DNA of 64,000 bases from NCBI RefSeq assembly GCF_000686125.1, contig NZ_JMMA01000002.1, positions 558,001 through 622,000 of the forward strand, given 5' to 3'. The translations under genes and the position numbers were made by a program. The stretch comes from Ruminococcus sp. NK3A76 (GTDB lineage: Bacteria > Bacillota > Clostridia > Oscillospirales > Ruminococcaceae). This document shows, piece after piece, positions 53,301 through 60,718 of the stretch (the first letter of the stretch is position 1; each line of letters opens with the position of its first letter). The notes beneath the pieces were generated by a model. That model searched no databases, was not told the origin of the DNA, and saw only the letters and a program-made list of their open reading frames with translations.

Positions 53301-53436
53301 CGCCATAGCTGTCCTCATAGGTCAACGTATCCGCACTTACCGTCATCAGCCACCCCTCAGGCAGCAGCGCCGTGAGCGATATCATCAGCATAAGCGCCGT
53401 GACAAGGCTCAGTAGCCGTTTTCTTGATTTTTTCAT
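50350..53436 (-). CDS. Secreted BspA-like leucine-rich-repeat protein with C-terminal type I dockerin
   Basis: 1028 residues. Signal peptide (1-35), then LRR repeats of the Treponema/BspA type at about 100-330 (IGNETFIECKALKTVSL; TIGEYAFYNCDSLLSV). The middle is beta-rich. Two 60-residue repeats with CSGCGETVTEEATVTSK and CTLCGEKVEEAATMTSK follow (830-950). The last 65 residues are a dockerin with two calcium loops, DLNGDKKVDLKDGLLMQQYL and DVNGDGKTDLKDGLLLKQYL. It should attach to a cohesin scaffold outside the cell. LRRs bind protein or surfaces rather than cut polysaccharide. Confidence 0.92.
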   Translation of the reverse strand: MKKSRKRLLSLVTALMLMISLTALLPEGWLMTVSADTLTYEDSYGVWTYEQTSFDETTGEGTCTVTGVALKDAAATSVTIPSVINKSKFKRLTVTGISGTIEADNSTHNLFGSPNNTITSVTLPSTLLTIGNETFIECKALKTVSLQGAKLTTIGRDAFRSCIKLDSFSIPSTVTTIGEYAFYNCDSLLSVWIPKDVVNIGASTFYGCDKLNTVTFAPGSQLKSIGMRAFDGCDKITDITLPNTLESIYSYAFYDCDRLKYIVLPESVKTIDPAAFGYCSSLKAIYIPKNAKMTYSDSISNMANGAVVYGYKGTDAESCAETKGYTFVDVDELFDTLAEKATLTLKSATDKTSGKYYVTLNAPKTSGNVINDAPKGAKITITPDESLIPAGKTISHYKISSSVEYKAYSTSYADGGSVNCGSNTFISCRELTGFNHNAIENIIKAKVNYGSEPSITSITTTVTPVFEDAGNAYELKVAGKQVTDKNCADVFGDGIFSYDNKTKTLTINGDVDCYSTIVANTGIDGLTINIPNDCTLISQDGTGFACNANTTVTGNGKVKSDCYWTNIYVDGNVTVTIKDANIDMKHKYPNTSSISDDRTSSTSETLIIDNSNVHWIDSSSTNGTTWLDKIVLLNSKVTSPEGGYVNNGHIVYKDTDDSVKAALDVTIEPIPVSQRGKDLGTMTVDLSRTATTWDYAASSYENLYKILSDNNLKTIDGNKLFLQVYMTTSGYDQYHIDLNCGDKTTSDVGFYVKDGTIYANRKDTSDAYGTFTYEMSTENIAEFSNAKKNYYSKLEIIMPEGHTHTFAEDPTYTWSDDNTACTASIVCSGCGETVTEEATVTSKAASQPTCSIMGTTNYTATFANTHGVNFKTQSKIVKDIPVKEHEFSKPEYKWTDGKLGPVCTATCVCTLCGEKVEEAATMTSKVKTPATATTKGVTTYIAIFKNKAFETQTKDVENIPALSERVPGDLNGDKKVDLKDGLLMQQYLAGWKVGINLSNADVNGDGKTDLKDGLLLKQYLAGWKVNLK

Positions 53437-53478
53437 ATTATTCCTCCTTAATTGATAATAGTATAATATACAATTTAT

Positions 53479-53507
53479 ATAATAGCATACAAGAGACGGC
53501 TTGTCAA
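53479..53507 (-). promoter_or_regulatory. Promoter of the dockerin protein gene
   Basis: TTGACA (53507-53502), 17-bp spacer, TATTAT (53484-53479). Confidence 0.75.
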
Positions 53508-53608
53508 GAACTTTTTGTATGAAAAATTAACAGAGTATTAACAAAATAATCCTTGTAATGTGCTATACTTTTATCAGATGTAATTTTGTTACAGAACGGG
53601 GGATATGT

Positions 53609-55351
53609 ATGAATACGTATTATGATGCCAATACAGGCGGCAAGATACCTACCGGGCTGCCGGGCGGTTTCTTTATCTACGAGGCTGACGATGACGAGGA
53701 GAAGATACTCTTTGCCGAGACGAATGTCTGCAAGCTCTACGGCTGCGAGGATTTCAAGGAGTTTATGGAGTATACCGGCGGCTCCTTCAAGGGCATGGTA
53801 CACCCTGACGACCTGCACAGGATAGAGAACCAGATACAGGCGCAGACAGTCTTCGGAGAAAAGAGGCATGACTATGTGCGCTACCGCATACTCACCAAGC
53901 AGGGCGAGGAGCGCTATATCGAGGACTTCGGCCACCTGCTCCACTGGTTAAACGGCAAGAGCTTTTTCTATGTTTTCATAATAGATGTCGATAAGAACGA
54001 GTTTTTCAACCGCTCACGCAACTCCTTCGCCGAGGCTGAGATTCTTTCGCATAATAACGAGACTGACCAGCTGACAGGGCTTTTCAATATGTCGTTTTTC
54101 TACCATAAGATACAGCTTCTGCTCAATTCCTACGAGGGCAGGAGAAAGGATTTCTCGTTCATACACTTTGATATACCAAACTTCAAGCTCTTTAATGAGC
54201 GCCACGGCTTCAAGCGTGGTGACGAGCTGCTTTGCGACCTCGCAAAGACGATAAGAGACACCTTCAAGGGCGCCACAGTAGCAAGATTTTCGGACGACCA
54301 CTTCTTTGTCTGCACCGCCGACGATAAGCAGAAGGTAATAGACAGGGTAGAGAAGGTCTACAAGCAGATGCTCATGACCGAGGACCCGAACAAGAAGGTC
54401 AGGATAAAGGCCGGCATCTATTTCCTTGATGACCGCTATGCAGAGGTAGGTCTTGCCTGCGACCATGCACGCCTTGCCTGCAACAGCATCAAGGGCAGAC
54501 ATGATATAAACTACTGCATCTATGACGAAATGCTCAGAGAGCAGCTGAGAAAGCAGCAGTATGTCGTTGACCATATCGACGAGGCTGTTGAAAACGGCTA
54601 TATCAAGGTCTACTACCAGCCGGTTATCCGTGTGAGAACAGGCGAGATATGCGGCTATGAGGCGCTTGTCCGCTGGTCTGACCCGAAGATAGGCATTCTC
54701 TCTCCGGCTGATTTTATCGAAACGCTTGAACAGTTCCACCTTATCCATATAGTTGATAAATATGTCGTCAAGCGTGTCTGCGAGGACTATAAGGCACTCA
54801 AAGAAGCCGGCGAGCCGGTCGTTCCTATGTCTGTCAATATATCAAGGCTCGATTTCGAGCTGTGTGATATCTTCGGTATAATCGAGAACATAAGGGCAGA
54901 ATACGATGTACCCAGAGAAATGCTCGATATCGAGATAACAGAGAGCGCCCTCAACGACAACGTAGGCTATATCAAGAGCGAGTGCGATAAGATGAAAGCT
55001 CAGGGCTACCACATCTGGCTCGATGACTTCGGCAGCGGCTATTCTTCGCTCAACACGATAGCCGAGTATGACTTTGACGTGCTCAAGCTCGACCTCGTGT
55101 TCCTGCGGAGCCTTGACCATAACCCCAAGACGGCCGTGCTGATGAAGTTTATCATGCAGGGTGCCAGAGCAATGGGTCTTGCACCGCTTTGCGAGGGCGT
55201 TGAGACGGCTGAACATTTTGAGTTTTTAAAGAAAGCGGGCTGCGAGCGTGCTCAGGGCTACTTCTTCGGCAAGCCTATGCCTATGGACGTGTCAAGAGCC
55301 TTCACCAAGGGCAAGGGACTTACATGGGAAGAAGCTCCTGTCAGTGAATAA
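53609..55351 (+). CDS. PAS, degenerate GGDEF and EAL domain protein (c-di-GMP phosphodiesterase)
   Basis: 580 residues, cytosolic. A PAS-like domain (about 10-125), then a GGDEF fold whose active site reads RFSDDHFFVC (near 230) in place of GGDEF, so no cyclase is expected. The EAL domain keeps its residues: YEALVRW, MSVNISRLDF, DIEITESAL, WLDDFGSGYSS, LKLDLVFLR, and GYFFGKPMP. It should therefore hydrolyse c-di-GMP. Start ATG 53609 lies behind ACGGGGGAT. An in-frame ATG at 53558 has no ribosome site. Confidence 0.9.
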   Translation: MNTYYDANTGGKIPTGLPGGFFIYEADDDEEKILFAETNVCKLYGCEDFKEFMEYTGGSFKGMVHPDDLHRIENQIQAQTVFGEKRHDYVRYRILTKQGEERYIEDFGHLLHWLNGKSFFYVFIIDVDKNEFFNRSRNSFAEAEILSHNNETDQLTGLFNMSFFYHKIQLLLNSYEGRRKDFSFIHFDIPNFKLFNERHGFKRGDELLCDLAKTIRDTFKGATVARFSDDHFFVCTADDKQKVIDRVEKVYKQMLMTEDPNKKVRIKAGIYFLDDRYAEVGLACDHARLACNSIKGRHDINYCIYDEMLREQLRKQQYVVDHIDEAVENGYIKVYYQPVIRVRTGEICGYEALVRWSDPKIGILSPADFIETLEQFHLIHIVDKYVVKRVCEDYKALKEAGEPVVPMSVNISRLDFELCDIFGIIENIRAEYDVPREMLDIEITESALNDNVGYIKSECDKMKAQGYHIWLDDFGSGYSSLNTIAEYDFDVLKLDLVFLRSLDHNPKTAVLMKFIMQGARAMGLAPLCEGVETAEHFEFLKKAGCERAQGYFFGKPMPMDVSRAFTKGKGLTWEEAPVSE

Positions 55352-55358
55352 TAACAAT

Positions 55359-55390
55359 AGTCCCCGGGCTCAGTTCCCCGGGACTTTTTG
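55359..55390 (+). terminator. Terminator of the EAL gene
   Basis: AGTCCCCGGG and CCCCGGGACT pair with one mismatch; TTTTTG follows. Confidence 0.8.
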
Positions 55391-55435
55391 TTAAATAAAT
55401 ATATTTAATTAAATTATTTCGGCCATTATAGCCCC

Positions 55436-55464
55436 TTTACAAACCCTATTAAAAGTGGTATAAT
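55436..55464 (+). promoter_or_regulatory. Promoter of the rimO operon
   Basis: TTTACA (55436-55441), 17-bp spacer, TATAAT (55459-55464). Confidence 0.75.
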
Positions 55465-55500
55465 AAAATAATACTGAGTTTGTTTATAGGAGAGATAATA

Positions 55501-56829
55501 ATGGCTACAAGAGTAGGTATGGTCTCGCTCGGGTGTCCGAAGAACCAGATAGATGCCGAGCATATGCTGTTTGCGCTTAAGGCGGAGGGCTTTGAGCTCG
55601 TACAGGACGCAGCGCTTGCTGATGTTGTTATAATAAACACCTGCGGCTTTATAAGCGATGCCAAGCAGGAAGCTATAGATACGACTCTTGAATTTATAGA
55701 GCTCAAAAAGGAAGGCAGGATAAAGGCTGTGATAATGACCGGCTGCCTTGCTGAGAGATACAGAGAGCAGATAATGCAGGAGATGCCGGAGCTCGATGCC
55801 GTTATAGGCCTGGGCTCAAACGAAAAGCTCGTTGATATTATAAGGGATATCTTTGCATACCATAAGCCCGTGCAGTGCTACGGCGAGTGCGAGGCACTTG
55901 CTATGGAGGGCGGCAGGATAATCTCGACAGAGCCGTTCTATGCATACCTCAAAATAGCCGAGGGCTGCTCGAATTACTGTACATACTGTGCGATACCCAG
56001 GATAAGGGGCAAATTCCGCAGCAGAAAAATGGAAGATATCATCGAAGAAGCCAGGTGGCTCGCAGAGCACGGCGTCAAGGAGCTTGTTGTGATAGCTCAG
56101 GACACCACACGCTACGGCGAGGATAACTACGGCAAGCCTATGCTGCCCGAGCTGCTAAGAGAGCTTTGCAGGATAGACGGCTTTAAGTGGATAAGAACGC
56201 TCTACAGCTACCCCGAGAGGATAACTGATGAACTTATAGATGTAGTGGCGAGCGAGGAAAAGCTCGTGAAATACTTCGATATTCCGATACAGCACTGCAA
56301 CAGCGAGGTGCTGCGGCGTATGAACCGCCACTGCAACAAAGAGCAGATAACAGAGCTTGTAGATAAGCTCAGGACACGCATTCCCGGCGTGATACTGCGA
56401 ACGACAGTCATTACCGGCTTCCCCGGCGAGACTGAGGAGCAGTTTGAGGAGCTGACACGCTTTGTCAAGAGCGCACGCTTTGAGCGCCTTGGTGCATTTG
56501 CATACTCCGCCGAGGAGGACACGCCTGCTGCTGTGATGCCCGACCAGATAGATGAAGACATCAAGCAAAAGCGCCTTGAAACGGTCTATAACGACCAGAG
56601 CTTCATTATGGACGAGAACAACGAAGCGCTTATCGGCAGGACTTTTGAGACAGTGTGCGAGGGCTTTGACAGATACGCCGAGATGTACTACGGCAGAACA
56701 TATATGGATGCCCCTGAGATAGACGGCAAGGTCTTCTTTACAAGCGGCAGAAAGCTCGCAGCAGGGGAGTTTGTAAGTGTCAGGATAACTGACATACTTG
56801 ACTATGATCCTATTGGCGAGACTGTATAA
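55501..56829 (+). CDS. rimO: Ribosomal protein S12 methylthiotransferase
   Basis: 442 residues. It adds a methylthio group to the conserved Asp of S12. The N-terminal UPF0004 domain has its three cluster Cys (SLGCPKN, NTCGF, TGCLAE); the radical SAM motif is GCSNYCTYCAIP near 150; a TRAM domain ends the protein. TLYSYPERI and FDIPIQH are RimO-type blocks that tell it from MiaB. Start ATG 55501 follows AGGAGAGA. First gene of a run of four with short gaps. Confidence 0.93.
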   Translation: MATRVGMVSLGCPKNQIDAEHMLFALKAEGFELVQDAALADVVIINTCGFISDAKQEAIDTTLEFIELKKEGRIKAVIMTGCLAERYREQIMQEMPELDAVIGLGSNEKLVDIIRDIFAYHKPVQCYGECEALAMEGGRIISTEPFYAYLKIAEGCSNYCTYCAIPRIRGKFRSRKMEDIIEEARWLAEHGVKELVVIAQDTTRYGEDNYGKPMLPELLRELCRIDGFKWIRTLYSYPERITDELIDVVASEEKLVKYFDIPIQHCNSEVLRRMNRHCNKEQITELVDKLRTRIPGVILRTTVITGFPGETEEQFEELTRFVKSARFERLGAFAYSAEEDTPAAVMPDQIDEDIKQKRLETVYNDQSFIMDENNEALIGRTFETVCEGFDRYAEMYYGRTYMDAPEIDGKVFFTSGRKLAAGEFVSVRITDILDYDPIGETV

Positions 56830-56856
56830 TAAATCATATAAAAGGACAGATCTGAT

Positions 56857-57432
56857 ATGAATTTACCGAATAAACTGACAGTTTTGAGAGTGCTGCTGAT
56901 ACCGTTCTTTGCGGTGTTCGTGCTGCTCTATATCCCGTATCACTGGATTTGGGCACTCATTGTATTCGCAGCAGCTTCGATCACAGATATGCTTGACGGC
57001 AAGATAGCGAGGGCGCAGAACCTTGTCACTACCTTCGGCAAGTTTTTGGATCCGCTGGCTGACAAGCTGCTCGTTATGACAGCACTTATCACTCTATGCT
57101 TTGAGCGTCTTATCGACCCTGTGGCGGTAATAATAATCCTCTCCCGTGAGTTTATGGTAACGGGCTTAAGGCTCGTTGTTGCAAACGAGGGCGTGGTCGT
57201 CGCAGCAGGCATATGGGGCAAGCTGAAAACTGCATTCACTATGGTCGCACTTGTGGCTATCATGGCACTTCAGATATTCTTCCCCGACGCAAAGGGCAGC
57301 CCGGACCTTAACTGGAACTCCACAGTGTTCCTTGTTAACGAGGCTCTTATCTGGGTATCAGTCGTGCTTACGGTGATATCCGGCATGAAGTATCTTAAGG
57401 GTTATTGGAAATATATAGATTCAAGCAAATAA
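56857..57432 (+). CDS. pgsA: CDP-diacylglycerol--glycerol-3-phosphate 3-phosphatidyltransferase
   Basis: 191 residues with four or five spans. The CDP-alcohol phosphotransferase motif D-x2-DG-x2-AR-x8-G-x3-D-x3-D is complete: DMLDGKIARAQN, then GKFLDPLADK (residues about 44-68). It makes phosphatidylglycerol-phosphate. AAAGGACAG precedes the start. It lies between rimO and cysS as in many clostridia. Confidence 0.93.
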   Translation: MNLPNKLTVLRVLLIPFFAVFVLLYIPYHWIWALIVFAAASITDMLDGKIARAQNLVTTFGKFLDPLADKLLVMTALITLCFERLIDPVAVIIILSREFMVTGLRLVVANEGVVVAAGIWGKLKTAFTMVALVAIMALQIFFPDAKGSPDLNWNSTVFLVNEALIWVSVVLTVISGMKYLKGYWKYIDSSK

Positions 57433-57449
57433 AGAAGGGAAACATACTA

Positions 57450-58862
57450 ATGAGAATATATAACACACTTTCACATAAGGTCGAGGAATTCGTTCCGAAT
57501 GAGCCTGGCAAGGTATCTATGTATACCTGCGGCCCTACCGTTTATCACTTTGCGCATATCGGCAACCTCAGGAGCTATATCATGGAGGACGTGCTTGAAA
57601 AATATATGCGCTTTACCGGCCTTGATGTCAAGAGAGTAATGAATATAACAGACGTAGGCCACCTTACCTCTGACGGCGACACCGGTGAGGATAAGATGCT
57701 GAAAGGTGCCAAGCGTGAGCACAAGAGCGTTATGGATATCGCTAAATTCTACACCGACGCTTTCTTTGAGGACTGCAAAAAGCTCGGCATCAAGACACCT
57801 GATGTGGTAGAGCCTGCAACACACTGTATAGATGATTTTATCAGAGTTATATCATCGCTTATCGAGAAGGGCTATGCTTACGAGGCAGGCGGCAATATCT
57901 ACTTTGACACCTCAAAGCTCAAAGAGTATTACGTTTTCCACAATTTCAACGAGGAAGACCTCGAAGACGGCGTGCGTGAAGGCGTTGAGAAGGACGAGAA
58001 CAAGAAAAACAAAGCCGATTTCGTGCTCTGGTTCACAAAGAGCAAGTTTGACGATCAGGAGCTCAAGTGGGATTCTCCGTGGGGTGTAGGCTACCCCGGC
58101 TGGCATATCGAGTGCTCATGCATATCAATGAAGCACCTCGGCGAAAAGCTCGATATCCACTGCGGCGGCATTGATAACGCATTCCCTCACCACACAAACG
58201 AGATAGCACAGAGTGAGGCCTACCTCGGCCATAAGTGGTGCAACTACTGGTTCCATATACTCCACCTGAACACAAATGACGGCAAGATGAGCAAGTCAAA
58301 GGGCGAGTTTTTGACAGTCAAGCTGCTTGAAGAAAAGGGCTATCCGGCTGTTGTTTACCGCTTCTTCTGCCTGCTCTCGCACTACAGAAAGAGCCTTGTG
58401 TTCTCCTGGGAGAATCTTGACAACGCAAAGACTGCATATAACAAGATACTTGCAAAGGTAGCTTCGCTGCAGGGCGAGACTGCCGGCGATATAGACAAGG
58501 CGGCATATGATGCGCTCATGGCAAGGTTTACCGAGGCGCTCGATAATGATATAAACACATCTAACGCTATAACAGCGCTCTACGATGTGCTCAAGGCTGA
58601 TACAACACCTGCTACAAAGCTCGCACTCATCGACGAGTTTGACAAGGTGCTCACTCTTGATATCACTGCAAATGCCAGGAAGCTCTCACAGCAGAGCGAG
58701 GAGACAGAGCTCCCGGCTGAGGTGGCAGAGCTCGTGGCTTTGCGTGCTGCCGCAAGAAAAGAAAAGAATTTCGCCCTTGCCGACGAGCTCAGGGACAAGA
58801 TAACCGCCCTCGGCTACAAGATAGAGGAAACAAGACAGGGCACTAAAGTAACAAAGCTGTAA
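57450..58862 (+). CDS. cysS: Cysteinyl-tRNA synthetase
   Basis: 470 residues. Class I synthetase with HIGN at HFAHIGNLRSY (near 33), YTCGPTVY with the zinc-binding Cys (near 23), WHIECSCISMKHLG (near 210) and GKMSKSKGEF (near 275). Start ATG 57450 follows AGAAGGG; the earlier in-frame ATG at 57405 lies inside pgsA. The length is normal. Confidence 0.95.
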   Translation: MRIYNTLSHKVEEFVPNEPGKVSMYTCGPTVYHFAHIGNLRSYIMEDVLEKYMRFTGLDVKRVMNITDVGHLTSDGDTGEDKMLKGAKREHKSVMDIAKFYTDAFFEDCKKLGIKTPDVVEPATHCIDDFIRVISSLIEKGYAYEAGGNIYFDTSKLKEYYVFHNFNEEDLEDGVREGVEKDENKKNKADFVLWFTKSKFDDQELKWDSPWGVGYPGWHIECSCISMKHLGEKLDIHCGGIDNAFPHHTNEIAQSEAYLGHKWCNYWFHILHLNTNDGKMSKSKGEFLTVKLLEEKGYPAVVYRFFCLLSHYRKSLVFSWENLDNAKTAYNKILAKVASLQGETAGDIDKAAYDALMARFTEALDNDINTSNAITALYDVLKADTTPATKLALIDEFDKVLTLDITANARKLSQQSEETELPAEVAELVALRAAARKEKNFALADELRDKITALGYKIEETRQGTKVTKL

Positions 58863-58881
58863 TAAGCATTAAGGAGAAACA

Positions 58882-59751
58882 ATGGCAAAGGATAAGGATA
58901 ATGAGATAAAGCGCCTGCCAAGGGGCAGAAATATGACTTCAAGGCGCTTTAAGGTGTTCTTCCAGTTCTCGATGATAGGTCTTGCTTTTGTCATGGTGTT
59001 TGCGGTGTTCTATCGCTGCACTGTACAAAAAAACAGACTTGATTCCGACGATGTGGAGATAATCCAGTTCGATACGCCTGCTGACGATGCGCCTGTGTGC
59101 GTGTTTGAGACGACTATGGGCACATATAAGGCTGTGCTCTACCCGGATATCGTGCCGGATTACTGCGAATATTTCACAGACCTTGTGAATGACGGCTACT
59201 ATGACGGCACATATGTCTTCGCAGTTCAGGACGGCGTATATTTCATGGGCGGCTCGAAGACTGATGACGGCACCACAAATGACGACACCAACACCAAGAA
59301 CTACGAGCGAGAGCTCTCGCCAAAGCTGTGGCCTTTCAAGGGCTCGCTGGTGGCTTTCGGTGACGAGAAGGGCCTGTTTGTAAAGGAAACTCTCGCAGGT
59401 TCGAGGATAATGTTTGTAAACTCTGTTGAATTCACCGACGAATTCAAGGAGGAACTCGACAACGCAGGCGGCAACAAGACGCTTGTCGAGGCATTCAAGG
59501 AGCACGGCGGCGTGCCTAACTTCTCGCAGCAGTATACAGTGTTCGGCCAGGTCATTGACGGCATGGACGTTTACGACAAGATATGCTCAGTCGAGGTCAA
59601 CAGCGAGGAGACCAAAAAGCCGATGAACGACATACAGTTCACAAAGGTGTATATGACCACCTACGGCGAGATAAAAAGCAGCCTGTCTTCTTCCGACAGC
59701 TCATCTGACAGCGTGGCGGACAGCAGCGAAGAAAGCAGCGAGAGCAAATAA
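58882..59751 (+). CDS. Membrane-anchored cyclophilin-like protein
   Basis: 289 residues. One span (about 26-48), then a cyclophilin fold (70-265): ETTMGTYKAVLYPDIVPDYCEYF at the start and QYTVFGQVIDGMDVYDKI near the end. The usual F-H-R motif is replaced by YVFAVQDGVYFMGG, so the catalytic Arg is missing and isomerase activity is doubtful. The C terminus is a Ser/Asp-rich tail of about 20 residues. AAGGAG precedes the start, 20 bp after cysS. Confidence 0.85.
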   Translation: MAKDKDNEIKRLPRGRNMTSRRFKVFFQFSMIGLAFVMVFAVFYRCTVQKNRLDSDDVEIIQFDTPADDAPVCVFETTMGTYKAVLYPDIVPDYCEYFTDLVNDGYYDGTYVFAVQDGVYFMGGSKTDDGTTNDDTNTKNYERELSPKLWPFKGSLVAFGDEKGLFVKETLAGSRIMFVNSVEFTDEFKEELDNAGGNKTLVEAFKEHGGVPNFSQQYTVFGQVIDGMDVYDKICSVEVNSEETKKPMNDIQFTKVYMTTYGEIKSSLSSSDSSSDSVADSSEESSESK

Positions 59752-59756
59752 CTTAA

Positions 59757-59928
59757 GGCAACACCGCACAAAGACCGCCTGAAGGCTTTGTACGCAACTT
59801 ACTTGCATCTTTTCCGTCATATTACACATTTTTTCCTTGAAATACGGTAGTATTCCTTCGGAAAATCTGTGCAATCTGACGAAAAAGCTGACTGCGCAAT
59901 TTGCGCACAATCTTCGTGCGGTGTTGCC
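59757..59928 (+). repeat. 172-bp MITE-like element, copy 5
   Basis: Same sequence as copies 1 and 4 apart from few bases, flanked on both sides by TTAA, a likely target duplication. It lies 5 bp after the cyclophilin stop and before the terminator that closes this convergent pair. Confidence 0.93.
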
Positions 59929-59940
59929 TTAAAAATCAAT

Positions 59941-59988
59941 AAACCCCGGAGCTTGGTGAAGTGACCACAGCTCCGGGGTGTTTTTATA
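59941..59988. terminator. Bidirectional terminator
   Basis: AACCCCGGAGCT and AGCTCCGGGGTG form a 10-12 bp stem over a 15-nt loop; TTTTTAT follows on the plus strand, and a T-rich end on the minus strand. Confidence 0.85.
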
Positions 59989-59993
59989 TTGTG

Positions 59994-60713
59994 TCAGACT
60001 GAGAAGTCAGGAATAGCCTTTTCAAGCTCTGCTATTATTATCGAGTAGGCCTTGCCGTCTACCATTGAAACGCATACCCAGAGGCCGTCGCAGTCATACT
60101 TTGAATCTGAGCCGTTTGTTTTTACTGGGGTGCCGAGAATTGAATCTGCATCTGTGATGCCTGTCTTAAGGCCGCAGACAGTCTCGGGGGCAGGCTTGTC
60201 AGAGTTGCCGTTGTCGTAGATCATGACGTTTGATACCTTGCCTTCAAAAACGGTAACGTCCATGCCGGAGTACACATATATATCGTCCATGCCGACCTCA
60301 GTGCAGTGAGCAGCCTGGAAGTTGTCGCTGTATCCGCCGAGGGATTTTTCTATGTCAGCAAATGTGTCGCCTATGCTGAATTCAGTGCCGTTGTACTTTA
60401 TCTTCAGCTTGTCAGCAAAAGTCTCCTCCTTGGGGGCTTCGGCTGTGGTAGTCGTAGTTTCGGCTTCCGAGCTGTCAGGAGCAGAGGTGGTGGTCGTAGT
60501 CTCAGCCTCTGATGAATCGGCGGCGGCTGTGGTAGTTGTGGTCGTAGTCTCCTCCTCAGAGCTGCTGTCGGCAGGGGCTGCCGTGGTGGTCGTCACAAGC
60601 GATACTGTGCCGGATTTCGAGCTGCTTTCACTGGTGTCGCCGCAGGAAGCAAAGCTCATCATAACTGTCACTGCAGCGGCTGCTGCGATAATTGCTTTTG
60701 CTGTTCTTTTCAT
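59994..60713 (-). CDS. Lipoprotein with Thr-rich linker and repeats
   Basis: 239 residues from the ATG at 60713, which is 10 bp past AAGGAG; the ATG at 60722 overlaps the previous stop but is too near that site. Signal peptide with lipobox ending SFASC. Three repeats of a Thr run plus DSSEAE-like acid stretch form a linker to about 95. The outer domain (100-239) has SIGDTFADIEKSLGG and a later GLKTGITDADSILGTP, alike in layout, maybe two repeats of one fold. Function unknown. Last gene of the MBOAT operon. Confidence 0.75.
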   Translation of the reverse strand: MKRTAKAIIAAAAAVTVMMSFASCGDTSESSSKSGTVSLVTTTTAAPADSSSEEETTTTTTTAAADSSEAETTTTTSAPDSSEAETTTTTAEAPKEETFADKLKIKYNGTEFSIGDTFADIEKSLGGYSDNFQAAHCTEVGMDDIYVYSGMDVTVFEGKVSNVMIYDNGNSDKPAPETVCGLKTGITDADSILGTPVKTNGSDSKYDCDGLWVCVSMVDGKAYSIIIAELEKAIPDFSV

Positions 60714-60718
60714 AATGT

